Positions 28,317 to 37,905 of a stretch of DNA of 64,000 nt are shown in pieces. Where the stretch lies: contig JAIDQQ010000023.1 of NCBI GenBank assembly GCA_029062165.1, positions 543,889-607,888 on the forward strand, read 5' to 3'. The notes under the pieces are model-generated. The model was not told the DNA's origin. It was given only the letters and a program-made list of their open reading frames with translations, and searched no databases. The translations under genes were made by a program, and so were the position numbers. The DNA comes from Ruminococcus sp. GTDB lineage: Bacteria > Bacillota > Clostridia > Oscillospirales > Ruminococcaceae. The first letter of the stretch is position 1. The number at the start of each line of letters is the position of its first letter.

Positions 28317-30881
28317 TCAAAGTCGTGGGTCAACAGGTTCGCTCTCGAATGCAAGTACACCGAATGAACATTCATGTACTTTATAAAGCGGTTCACGGTT
28401 TACGAAACGTTTCAGCGATTCCATACCTAACGAAAATTCTTTCAGGGCGAGGGTACGTTTTCTTGAAAGCGAACGTTTTTTCAGTCTCCGGAGGTGTTCC
28501 GGCAGAAGATAATCCGCACCATAAATAATCCTTAAATACTCACGTCCACGGCATTTGACAGCCGGTTGAAGAAGTTTGCTTCCGGTAATAGCCGTATAGT
28601 ATTCCGGTTTTACTACCATTCCTTCACCGCCCGATTCCGTCATTTCAGACCACCATTTCACAGCATTTTCAATGCTTGTTACGTCGTCGGTATCTACGCA
28701 TATATACGGCGTTGCCATGAAAATTTTATCCGTACAGATATACTTTCTTATATTCTCCATATGCCATATGTGTTTCTGCTTGTCGAAAACTTTTCCCTCA
28801 ACCGCAAGTATATGAAACGGTGCTATTCTGAAATCGTCGATATTATTGACCGTCCAGCAGTATTCACGATAGGCGGATACATATTTTTCAATGGCATCTT
28901 TCCGGAAACGGAATTTTTCAAGGACTTCTTTCAGATTGGTATTCTGTCCGGACGTAAGAGCGGAAACTTCCGGCGATACACTGGTAAGGGAGCAGGCTTT
29001 TTCAAGCAATTTTACCGCAGTATCAAGCGAATTTTTTCCGGCGTTTCCTACCGGTGCATACTGTGTTTTAATAAGTCCCTGTGCCTTTTCTGACCACGGC
29101 ATTAACTCTGTATCGAGGCATACCCATTCCGTATTGAAGTCTTTCCAGAAATTATTGTCTGTAAGTACCCTGTCAAGATGTTTAAGTAATTCCGTTTCAG
29201 TTTCCGGATTATCAAAGAAACGCCGTCCGGTACGGGTGTATATTATGCCGGAAGTGCCGTCATCTATGCCGAAACGTTTTACAGCAGTTTCCGGCGTATG
29301 ACATAATATTATAACCGCTCTCGAACCCATATGTTTCTTTTCGCATACGACGTTTTTTATACCGTTCTTACGATAATATTCAAAGGCTTCGGGTGGGTAT
29401 TCAAGATAACCGTCAGTCTGACTTGTCTCGCACGGCGACATTGTAGGCGGAAGATATATCAGCCAGTGAGGGTCAGCGGAATATCTCGACATTATTTCCA
29501 GTGCGGAATTTGCATTGTTTTCGTCGATATTTATTGACGGTATCAAATCTGTACGGATATTCATTTTCCCCTGAAAATCGCCTATTGTAAGCATATCGCC
29601 AATATCTTCGGATTTTTCAGTTGCAAGAGGTTTTACAGGTTCACAGTATTTTTCGTATGCCTCAACGCTTACGAACTCTTTTTCAGGGTATCGCATTGCC
29701 GTAAGTTTTCCGCCAAATACGCAACCGTTATCAATACAGTATGTGTTGTTTATCGCTGTCACGTCGGTACAGGGCGTATGACCGTATACTATAGTAGCAC
29801 GTCCTCTGTAGTCGGCTGACCAGTCAAGGCGTACTGGTAAACCGAACTCGTCGACTTCACCGGTAGTATCTCCGTATATACAGAACTCACGGACACGTCC
29901 TGAACCACGTCCGATATAATTTTCCTTTATTCCGGCGTGCGAAACAACAAGTTTTCCGTCGTCGAATACATAATGACTTATCAGACCGTCAAGAAATTTC
30001 CGGAGTTCCTCTTTAAATTCCGGAGTTTCTTTGTTTATTTCCTCAACGGTCTTGTCAAGTCCGTATGTGAGATTGACATTTTTTCCGTTAAGATATTTAA
30101 GTAATCTGACCTCATGATTTCCGACTACCGAAAATGCATTACCATTTTTAATCATACTCATAGCAAGTTTAAGTACACCGGTATTATTATAACCTCTGTC
30201 ACAGAAATCTCCCAAGAAAATAACACGTCTGCCGTCGGGGTGTACCGGTATACCGTCGGCGTTATCGATATAGCCTAATTTTTCAAGAAGTTCACGTAAT
30301 TCGCCGTAACAGCCGTGTATATCGCCTATAATATCGAATTTTCCGTGAACGTCTTTTTTGTCGTTCCAAAGTTTAGTACGGACTATTTCGGCATTGTCGA
30401 TATCTTCCTGATTGTTCAGGACGTACACAAACCGGAAACCTTCACGCTTTAATTTTTTAATACAGCGTCGTAACTGGTTTGAATGATTCCGGATTACACT
30501 TTCCGGAAGCCGTCTGTTTTCACGTGCGGAATTTCTTTCGAGTAAAGTTTTTTCCGGAACGTCGAGGACTATAGCTACACTATGTACGTTATTTTCCCTT
30601 GCATAATCAAGAATTTTTTTCCGTGCAGACTGCTGTACGTTTGTAGCGTCTATAACGGTCAGTTTCATTAAGTCGAGACGTTTTTTCAATGCATAGAAAA
30701 GTAAGTCGAAAGCCTCACCGGAAACACTCTGATTATTTTCGTCGTCGGAAACCATTGCCCTGAAAAAGTCGGAAGATAAAACTTCCGTAGGCTTGAATTT
30801 ACTGTTAGCAAATGTAGTTTTTCCGCTTGAAGTAGCACCAATCATGGCGACAAGTGAAAATTCCGGTATTTCTATACGCAT
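28317..30881 (-). CDS. pnkp: Polynucleotide kinase-phosphatase-ligase (bacterial Pnkp)
   Basis: GATSSGKTTFA kinase; GDIHGCYGEL, GDFCDRG, GNHE phosphatase; CEKKHMGSRA ligase motif. Confidence 0.93.
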   Translation of the reverse strand: MRIEIPEFSLVAMIGATSSGKTTFANSKFKPTEVLSSDFFRAMVSDDENNQSVSGEAFDLLFYALKKRLDLMKLTVIDATNVQQSARKKILDYARENNVHSVAIVLDVPEKTLLERNSARENRRLPESVIRNHSNQLRRCIKKLKREGFRFVYVLNNQEDIDNAEIVRTKLWNDKKDVHGKFDIIGDIHGCYGELRELLEKLGYIDNADGIPVHPDGRRVIFLGDFCDRGYNNTGVLKLAMSMIKNGNAFSVVGNHEVRLLKYLNGKNVNLTYGLDKTVEEINKETPEFKEELRKFLDGLISHYVFDDGKLVVSHAGIKENYIGRGSGRVREFCIYGDTTGEVDEFGLPVRLDWSADYRGRATIVYGHTPCTDVTAINNTYCIDNGCVFGGKLTAMRYPEKEFVSVEAYEKYCEPVKPLATEKSEDIGDMLTIGDFQGKMNIRTDLIPSINIDENNANSALEIMSRYSADPHWLIYLPPTMSPCETSQTDGYLEYPPEAFEYYRKNGIKNVVCEKKHMGSRAVIILCHTPETAVKRFGIDDGTSGIIYTRTGRRFFDNPETETELLKHLDRVLTDNNFWKDFNTEWVCLDTELMPWSEKAQGLIKTQYAPVGNAGKNSLDTAVKLLEKACSLTSVSPEVSALTSGQNTNLKEVLEKFRFRKDAIEKYVSAYREYCWTVNNIDDFRIAPFHILAVEGKVFDKQKHIWHMENIRKYICTDKIFMATPYICVDTDDVTSIENAVKWWSEMTESGGEGMVVKPEYYTAITGSKLLQPAVKCRGREYLRIIYGADYLLPEHLRRLKKRSLSRKRTLALKEFSLGMESLKRFVNREPLYKVHECSFGVLAFESEPVDPRL

Positions 30882-32281
30882 TTCTTAAACACTCCCATCT
30901 GTGTAGGCGTACCGTGTAAGCCATCGTCATCGCCGATACCCGATATTGTCACGGTATAGCCGTATTTCTGACAGATATAATCCGTCCATTTCCTGAAATC
31001 CTCACGAGACCATTCAAAACGGTGGTCATTATGACGTAACTGCCCGTCCGGAATAAATTCGTAATTAATGTTATACTCCGTGTTAGGAGTGGTCAGGATT
31101 ACTGTAGCCGGTTTTGCAAACTCGAAAATATTTCTTTCAAATGCCGGAAGCCTTAAAGGTTCAATGTGTTCGATTACCTCAATCACGCAGGCACAGTCAT
31201 AACCGGAAAAACGTTTGTCTTTGTAGGTCAGCGACGACTGCATAAGTGTAAGTTTATTACGTCTGTGTTCGTTCATGGTATCGTAATGCAGACGGTTTTT
31301 AGCTTTTTCGAGTTCATGGGCGGAGACGTCAACAGCAGTTACTTTTTTAATCTGTTGTTGTTCGAGAAGAATTTTAGTCAGCCTACATTCTCCGCAACCT
31401 AAATCTATAACGCTTTCCGCACCGCTTGCGAGTACCGCATTTTTTACGGTCTCGAGACGTAACGCATTAAGGGATATTTTTCTTTCGTCAGCCGGTCTGT
31501 CAACCTGTTCTGATTCCTGTGTTTCGTCTGATTCCTGTGTTTCCGGTATTTCTTCTGTGAGCAGGTCAATAGTTCTGTGTGCGTAACTTCTTTTCATAAG
31601 GAAGTAACGGTAAATAATGTCATTTTTTGCGGGGTGTTCAGCTAACCACTCTCCGCCATGCGAAAGAAGTTTATCAATTTCCGCTTCGTCTATGTAGTAG
31701 TGTTTCTGCTTATCGAAAACCGGTATAAGCACGTATATATGATTGAGTAAATCGGATAATCTTACTTTACCGGAAATTTCAAGGTTTATATACGGACTTT
31801 CACCCCATTCAGTGAAATTATCATCGAGGATATTTTTTGAAGTCTTTACGGTATAGCCAAGCGGTTCAAAAATCTTACGTGCGAAACTATCTGTACCGTG
31901 AATAGAATATATATTCGCTGTAAGGTCAAGAGGTGTGCCGACAAGTTCCGGTTTCCTGTCGCATTTACCGTTCATGGCGGTATTGAAGATTCTTGTTATA
32001 GCGGTACTAAGAAAAGAACTCGCTGTATAAGGTCTGTCGTTGACGTAATCGAACAGTCCGCCGGTATTTGTACCCTGTTTGCCTTTTACGAGGTCAATAG
32101 GGTTTATGTCAAGAAGTAATGCCATAGTTGTCTTTTCGTCGGAAACTTCCGGATAGAACACATAAGCCATACCGGAATTTAATTCAAATTCCTGTGGTCT
32201 GTACGGATTCTTATGCAGAAGATAGCCTAAATCCTGTGTATTTCGTCCGGTGTAGGTGATTGTGAGAATCAAATAATTCAC
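30872..32281 (-). CDS. hen1: 3' terminal RNA ribose 2'-O-methyltransferase Hen1
   Basis: VIDLGCGECRL, CVIEVIEHIEPLRLPAFE, TTPNTEYN, RHNDHRFEW. Confidence 0.92.
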   Translation of the reverse strand: MNYLILTITYTGRNTQDLGYLLHKNPYRPQEFELNSGMAYVFYPEVSDEKTTMALLLDINPIDLVKGKQGTNTGGLFDYVNDRPYTASSFLSTAITRIFNTAMNGKCDRKPELVGTPLDLTANIYSIHGTDSFARKIFEPLGYTVKTSKNILDDNFTEWGESPYINLEISGKVRLSDLLNHIYVLIPVFDKQKHYYIDEAEIDKLLSHGGEWLAEHPAKNDIIYRYFLMKRSYAHRTIDLLTEEIPETQESDETQESEQVDRPADERKISLNALRLETVKNAVLASGAESVIDLGCGECRLTKILLEQQQIKKVTAVDVSAHELEKAKNRLHYDTMNEHRRNKLTLMQSSLTYKDKRFSGYDCACVIEVIEHIEPLRLPAFERNIFEFAKPATVILTTPNTEYNINYEFIPDGQLRHNDHRFEWSREDFRKWTDYICQKYGYTVTISGIGDDDGLHGTPTQMGVFKKCV

Positions 32282-32318
32282 TCCTTAAATAAAAAATTTC
32301 CTCCGTAGCTCATGTATC

Positions 32319-32347
32319 ATTATACCACATATTTCAGCGTATTTCAA
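32319..32347 (-). promoter_or_regulatory. Promoter for hen1-pnkp operon
   Basis: Minus strand TTGAAA-17 nt-TATAAT. Confidence 0.75.
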
Positions 32348-32387
32348 GCCCTTAATGTGAAATTTTACTGTAAAATTCAAAAGTATC

Positions 32388-32416
32388 TTGACAAACCATG
32401 AAATAAGTGCTAAAAT
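32388..32416 (+). promoter_or_regulatory. Divergent promoter for kinase/PP2C operon
   Basis: TTGACA-17 nt-TAAAAT. Confidence 0.75.
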
Positions 32417-32449
32417 ATATTTAAATAATTTATAAAGGGGTGAATTTGT

Positions 32450-33793
32450 ATGGCGGAGTATCTGACAAGAAAGAGAATTGAAACGGAGTTCGGAGGCATC
32501 GCCCAGATTAACGGCGTTATCGGCAAGGGCAGGCAAAGTATCGTTTACAGGGTTGAAACCAACACTCAGAAAAAAGCTCTCAAGTGGTACGATACCGACA
32601 AAATAAAAAATATTGAACAGATTCACGAAAATATCCGCCGGAACATCGTGGACGGCAAACCCGACAGGCGTTTTCTGTGGCCTGAATATACTACCATAAC
32701 TGACAATTCAACCGGTGCTTTCGGGTATTTCATGGAACTCCGGACAGATGATTTTGAATATTTTGCCGACGTGGTAAGGGGTTATAAATTCGTGATAAAT
32801 TCCGAAACTGGTAATCCGATTAAGAAAAAAGTACGTTTTTCAAGTCTCTATGCCATGATTACGACGGTCATAAATATTATTGATTCTTTCAGACAGATTA
32901 ACGCCTTAGGAAAAAGTTTTCAGGGACTTAGTGAGGGTAGTTTTTTCATAAATACAGATACTGGTGAAATACTCGTCAGCGACTGCGACACCATAGCACC
33001 ATACGGTACAGACCTTGATATAAAAATACGTTCAGAGTATAAAGCACCGGAAGTTATTATGGGAAAACTTCCTGACGAAAAATCCGATATGTATTCACTT
33101 GCACTGATACTTTTCAGACTTCTTTTCCGTGGTGACGCTTTTGAGGGTGAAAAGACTGTCATGGACGTTTGCCTTAATGAAAAGGAAATCGCAAAGCATT
33201 ACAGTACGGATGCGGTATTCATATATGACCCCGATAATAATTCCAACCGTGCTTTAAACGGTATTCACGATAATGTAATTAAATTCTGGAATGAATATCC
33301 GGAATATATTAAAGAGGCTTTTACATATTCTTTTACTGTAGGGATAAATAATCCCGAAAAGAGAATCCGTTTTGAAGAATGGCTTAATCTTTTTGTGCGT
33401 CTCCGTACCGAAATACTATGTTGTATGTGCGGAAAAAGCAGTTTTATTTCAATGAATGCAAGTCCGGAAGATGAGGTTTTTGTATGCCCTGTATGTAATC
33501 TGAAATACGCTTCCATGAAGTTCACAGACAGATTATACCGTATGCCCCTGTGTATAGGCGGTAAGATATTCGCCTGTGACCTTGACCCCTCAACAGATGA
33601 TTTACTTACAGTCGACGGTGAAATAGTGGAAAATAAAATACGTAAAGGTCTTATGGGTATAAAGAATCATTCACGAAAAAAATGGAGCGTTTTTCTGCCG
33701 GACGGTATGTATCATGATGTTGAATATAGTAAAGGTTTTCCTGTATGGCAGGGTTTAAAGATAGACTTCGGCAAGATAAAGGCAGAATTATAA
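32450..33793 (+). CDS. Protein-kinase-like protein with degenerate catalytic loop and zinc ribbon
   Basis: GKGRQSIVYRV glycine loop, LSEGSFFINTDTGEILVSDCD, CCMCGK...CPVC. Confidence 0.8.
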   Translation: MAEYLTRKRIETEFGGIAQINGVIGKGRQSIVYRVETNTQKKALKWYDTDKIKNIEQIHENIRRNIVDGKPDRRFLWPEYTTITDNSTGAFGYFMELRTDDFEYFADVVRGYKFVINSETGNPIKKKVRFSSLYAMITTVINIIDSFRQINALGKSFQGLSEGSFFINTDTGEILVSDCDTIAPYGTDLDIKIRSEYKAPEVIMGKLPDEKSDMYSLALILFRLLFRGDAFEGEKTVMDVCLNEKEIAKHYSTDAVFIYDPDNNSNRALNGIHDNVIKFWNEYPEYIKEAFTYSFTVGINNPEKRIRFEEWLNLFVRLRTEILCCMCGKSSFISMNASPEDEVFVCPVCNLKYASMKFTDRLYRMPLCIGGKIFACDLDPSTDDLLTVDGEIVENKIRKGLMGIKNHSRKKWSVFLPDGMYHDVEYSKGFPVWQGLKIDFGKIKAEL

Positions 33794-33819
33794 ATTTCAG
33801 GTCTGAAAGAGGTGTATAT

Positions 33820-34722
33820 ATGTTCAGTGGATTCAGCCGTTCGGTAATCGGTGCAAGCCATATCAAAAAAAATATAGTATGTCAGGACAGTTCCGGCTAT
33901 GAAGTACATGAAAAATATGCGGTAGCCGTTGTGGCGGACGGTCACGGCAGTAAGAAACATTTCCGTAGCAATATCGGTTCAGCCCTTGCAGTTGAATCGG
34001 CTATAGAAACTGTAAGGAATTTTTTCGCCGACTACGAAAGAATATTACGTGAACTTCCTGAAAATCACGAACTTATTCTTAAAAATATAGAAAAACAGGT
34101 AATAGCACGCTGGCACAGGAAAATAACGGAACATTTTTCTGAAAACCCTGTAACCGACGACGAAAAAAAACCTTTCACAGAAGAGGAGTTCAGTAAAATT
34201 CCTGTGGCTTCGTATTATGGTACTACTCTTGTTACGGCTGTGATAAGTGAGGATTTTTCATTAGGTTTCCAGATAGGCGACGGAACACTTGTCGCAGTAT
34301 TCGGTGACGGCGAAACGGTCATGATTATGGACTATGAAGAATCCAATCCGGCGAATATTACCGCATCTGTATGTAACAAAAACGCACAGTTACTTTTCAA
34401 TCATTTCTACAAGAACAAAAAGAAAATTCTTGCAATGTTCGTTTCCACGGATGGTTTATATACGTCTTTCGGAAGTGACTGTGATTTCCTTGACTATCAT
34501 ACTATAATTGCCGGTCAGCTTTACGATATTCAGGCTTTTGAATCTTCCGTAGTGAAGAATATTACCCGAAGAACTCATTTCGGTACTGAAGACGATATTT
34601 CACTTTCGTGTGTATATAATAAAGAACTCGCCTCGGAAAATATTGAAATTATCCGTCAGAAAATAGAGGAAAACAAAATTAATGCTTCTGCACGTAAAGT
34701 CCGTAAGTGTCCGGACTTATAA
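33820..34722 (+). CDS. PP2C-family protein phosphatase
   Basis: CQDSSGY...AVAVVADGHGSKKHFRSNIGS. Confidence 0.87.
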   Translation: MFSGFSRSVIGASHIKKNIVCQDSSGYEVHEKYAVAVVADGHGSKKHFRSNIGSALAVESAIETVRNFFADYERILRELPENHELILKNIEKQVIARWHRKITEHFSENPVTDDEKKPFTEEEFSKIPVASYYGTTLVTAVISEDFSLGFQIGDGTLVAVFGDGETVMIMDYEESNPANITASVCNKNAQLLFNHFYKNKKKILAMFVSTDGLYTSFGSDCDFLDYHTIIAGQLYDIQAFESSVVKNITRRTHFGTEDDISLSCVYNKELASENIEIIRQKIEENKINASARKVRKCPDL

Positions 34723-34749
34723 TAAAAAATTCCTGAAAGGCGTTTTTTT

Positions 34750-35652
34750 ATGTATATAATGAAACTGATACCCTCTGTGAAGTCATATCTGTGGGGCGGT
34801 ACACGTCTTATACGTGATTACGGAAAAACCGGTGCGGAAATGATTTCTGAAACGTGGGAATGTTCCGTACACCCCGACGGTCTAAGCATAGTGGCAAACG
34901 GAAAATTTTCCGGAAAAACTCTTGCGGAAGTCCTGAAAGTACATCCGGAATATACCGGCACTGAAAATACTGGTACATTTCCGGTACTCGTCAAGCTGAT
35001 TGACGCTGAAAAAGATTTGTCCGTACAGGTACACCCTGATGACTTATACGCCGGTATTCACGAAAATCAGAAAGGCAAGTCGGAAATGTGGTACGTCCTC
35101 GACGCTGACGAAAATTCAGAAATAATATACGGTTTTGAGGAAAAAATATCTACCGAAACTGCACGTCATTCGGCTTACGACGGTAATATTACAAGTCTGC
35201 TACACAGGGAGCAGGTACACAAAGGCGATATTTTTTACATACCGGCAGGAACTGTCCACGCACTCGGTAAGGGAATAGTCGTTGCGGAAATTCAGGAAAA
35301 TTCCAATGTAACGTATCGTCTTGACGACTACGGTAGAACCGACGAGAACGGCAGATTACGTGAACTTCATATAGAAAAGGCTCTTGATGTCATGAATCTT
35401 TCACCGGTTGGGAAGTCCGGAACTGATTTAAATTTACCGTTTACGACGGAAATTGTAAACACTCATGAAAAATACGTCTTTCATATAAATAAAAAGTCAT
35501 TTGTCATACTGCTTTTCACTGACGGTACAGGAACTGTAAGAAATTTGTATAATTCCGTCGACGTGAAAAAAGGCGACTGTATTTTTATTCCGGCGGATTC
35601 CGGTATAACTGAAATATCCGGAAAAACCGACTTCCTTAAAATATCTACCTGA
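34750..35652 (+). CDS. manA: Mannose-6-phosphate isomerase, class I
   Basis: SVKSYLWGGTRLIRDYGK, LSVQVHPDD, GTVHALGKGIVVAEIQENSNVTYRLDDYGR. Confidence 0.92.
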   Translation: MYIMKLIPSVKSYLWGGTRLIRDYGKTGAEMISETWECSVHPDGLSIVANGKFSGKTLAEVLKVHPEYTGTENTGTFPVLVKLIDAEKDLSVQVHPDDLYAGIHENQKGKSEMWYVLDADENSEIIYGFEEKISTETARHSAYDGNITSLLHREQVHKGDIFYIPAGTVHALGKGIVVAEIQENSNVTYRLDDYGRTDENGRLRELHIEKALDVMNLSPVGKSGTDLNLPFTTEIVNTHEKYVFHINKKSFVILLFTDGTGTVRNLYNSVDVKKGDCIFIPADSGITEISGKTDFLKIST

Positions 35653-35666
35653 AAATATCTGTTATT

Positions 35667-35699
35667 ACTGCAAAAATATTTGTTTTTTGCAGTTTTTTG
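35667..35699 (+). terminator. Intrinsic terminator after manA
   Basis: ACTGCAAAAA...TTTTTTGCAGTTTTTT. Confidence 0.75.
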
Positions 35700-35706
35700 T
35701 GTCTGA

Positions 35707-35735
35707 TTGACATTTCCGGTACATTATGATATAAT
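35707..35735 (+). promoter_or_regulatory. Promoter for TerD/AIM24 unit
   Basis: TTGACA-17 nt-TATAAT. Confidence 0.8.
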
Positions 35736-35762
35736 CAGTTTAATATTACAGGAGGTGTAAGA

Positions 35763-36497
35763 ATGGGTTTTGATATACCAGTAAGAAAAGCTCCGCCGGT
35801 TGACAGGCAGTCACTTGCCGGAAAACAAGGTTTTATGAATATCCGGCAGAGTATCGACAGAAATAATCTTGATAATAAATGTTTCAGTAAGAAGCCTGTA
35901 CCGGTAAATGTACCTGCTCCGGTACAGGTACAGAAAAAACAACGTAATCTTCCGTCGGGAAAAGTTTTTCTGCAAAAAGGGCAGAAAATTCCGGTAGATT
36001 CTTCTTCAACTATAAAAATCGCTCTTGGCTGGGATATTCTCGATAACCGTTGCGAACTTGACGGCTCGGCTTTTATGTTGGGTGCGGACGGTAAAGTTTT
36101 AGGCGACGAATGGTTTATATTTTACGGTCAGAATGTAAGCCCCGATAAAAGTCTGAAATATAATTCCGGTGGGAATCCGGATAACGCCGTAATTGATATT
36201 GATTTCCGGAAAATAAATCCGGCTGTTGAAAAGATAGTCTTTTCCGTGACTATCTATGAAGCATACGAAAAAGGTCTTAATTTCGGCATGACCGAAAACG
36301 TATATTCACGTATCACAGACGGTACGGACAATGAATTATTCCGTTTTCAGCTTGACGAATGTTACAGTAACGTCACAGCTATGGTACTCGGTGAATTATA
36401 TCGTTATAAAGGCAACTGGAAATTCAATGCGGTAGGTTCAGGAGTGGCGAGGGATTTGGCTGGATTCTGTGCAATGTACGGTGTAAATCTCATATGA
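35763..36497 (+). CDS. TerD-family protein
   Basis: STIKIALGWDI...DGSAFMLGADGKV...DEWFIFYGQ...DGTDNELFRFQLDE. Confidence 0.88.
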   Translation: MGFDIPVRKAPPVDRQSLAGKQGFMNIRQSIDRNNLDNKCFSKKPVPVNVPAPVQVQKKQRNLPSGKVFLQKGQKIPVDSSSTIKIALGWDILDNRCELDGSAFMLGADGKVLGDEWFIFYGQNVSPDKSLKYNSGGNPDNAVIDIDFRKINPAVEKIVFSVTIYEAYEKGLNFGMTENVYSRITDGTDNELFRFQLDECYSNVTAMVLGELYRYKGNWKFNAVGSGVARDLAGFCAMYGVNLI

Positions 36498-36510
36498 AAG
36501 GATTTTTTTT

Positions 36511-37257
36511 ATGATAAAATTTGAAACTCTCAACGAATTAAGTTTAATGGTTACGTGCGAAAACGGAGCAGGTGAATATATTTTCACAAAAGCCGGTGCA
36601 TTTATCGGTGGCGAATGTTTCGGGGCGAAAAATTTCAAGTTCACTAAGGTTATGTTAGGTCCGCAGGAAAATGTAGGACGTGCTATACTCGGACAGATTG
36701 CAAGACGTTTTACCGGTGAAAATTTACCGCTTATGAAAGTGGAATTTAGTGGTGACAGTATAACATACTATGCCAACGAACAACAACACGTTGTTGTGTA
36801 TAAACTTGACTATGGCGAAACTATTTCCGTAGAAAGCGAAAATATACTTGCTTTCACACGTAGTTGCGATTACGGCGTGCGTTTCCTCGGACAAGGTGTC
36901 ATATCGCAGAAAGGTGTAGCTACTTCCACGCTTACCGGCAGGGGCAATGACGCCTATGTTGCGGTACTCGTCGACGGCAACCCGCTTGTATTGAGTAACG
37001 TACATAACGGCTCTACCCTTGAGGCTGACCCCGACGCTGTTGTATGCTGGGTAGGTGCTGACCCCTCCATAACTCTTGACGTTTCATGGCGTAACTTTAT
37101 CGGACAGAGTTCCGGAGAATCATATATGTTTGAATGGCATTCCGGAGCGACGGCGACTGTAATAATACAGCCTACCGAAAGAACTTCCGGTATTGATATT
37201 TCTATGGACGGTTCACGTTCCGGAAATAAACCGTCCAGACAGAGAAGACTTTATTAA
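36511..37257 (+). CDS. AIM24-family protein
   Basis: GAFIGGECFGAKNFKFTK...GEGYFLG-like SGESYMFEWHSGATATVIIQPTERTSGIDI. Confidence 0.72.
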   Translation: MIKFETLNELSLMVTCENGAGEYIFTKAGAFIGGECFGAKNFKFTKVMLGPQENVGRAILGQIARRFTGENLPLMKVEFSGDSITYYANEQQHVVVYKLDYGETISVESENILAFTRSCDYGVRFLGQGVISQKGVATSTLTGRGNDAYVAVLVDGNPLVLSNVHNGSTLEADPDAVVCWVGADPSITLDVSWRNFIGQSSGESYMFEWHSGATATVIIQPTERTSGIDISMDGSRSGNKPSRQRRLY

Positions 37258-37350
37258 AAAATAAAAATAAACCGGTTAAGTGAGAGAAAAAAACATTTCC
37301 TACGTCATATATATAGTGGGAATACTGTTTTTTTCGGAAAGGGGGAATTT

Positions 37351-37905
37351 ATGGATAATGGTGCAGTCAGTTACCGACGCTTCCTTGACGGCGACGACGA
37401 AGGAATGGTTGAAATTATCCGTGATTATAAAGACGGTCTTATACTTTATCTCAACGGCATAACCGGAAACATACTGCTTGCGGAAGAAATCATGGAAGAT
37501 ACTTTTTTTAAACTCGTTGTCAGGAAACCTAAATTTTCCGGAAGAAGTTCTTTCAAGACGTGGCTTTATGCTATCGGAAGAAATTCCGCTATTGAAAGTC
37601 TCCGGAAGAGGTCACGTTTTTCGGACAAGTCTTTTGACGAATATACAGACCTCGCTGACGAACTTTCCATAGAAAAGGAATATCTTATAGAAGAACAGAA
37701 AATAGCACTCCACAGGGCTTTACAGAAACTCAACCCTGATTACAGGCAGGTACTTTATCTTGTCTTCTTTGAGAATTTCAGTAACGCCGAAACGGCAAAA
37801 ATCATGCACAGAACAAGGCGACAGGTGGAAAATCTTCTTTACAGAGCAAAACAGTCACTTAAATCAGAGCTTGAAAAGGAGGGTTTTGAATATGAAGTCA
37901 TATAA
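37351..37905 (+). CDS. ECF-type RNA polymerase sigma factor
   Basis: Region 2 FKTWLYAIGRNSAIESLRKR; region 4 LNPDYRQVLYLVFFENFSNAETAKIMHRTRRQVENLLYRAKQSLK. Confidence 0.88.
   Translation: MDNGAVSYRRFLDGDDEGMVEIIRDYKDGLILYLNGITGNILLAEEIMEDTFFKLVVRKPKFSGRSSFKTWLYAIGRNSAIESLRKRSRFSDKSFDEYTDLADELSIEKEYLIEEQKIALHRALQKLNPDYRQVLYLVFFENFSNAETAKIMHRTRRQVENLLYRAKQSLKSELEKEGFEYEVI

Noticed and set aside
34750-35652. manA as a functional member of the Ter-like module
   Set aside because: Recognisable housekeeping mannose-6-phosphate isomerase followed by its own terminator; kept as a neighbour, link to the module unproven
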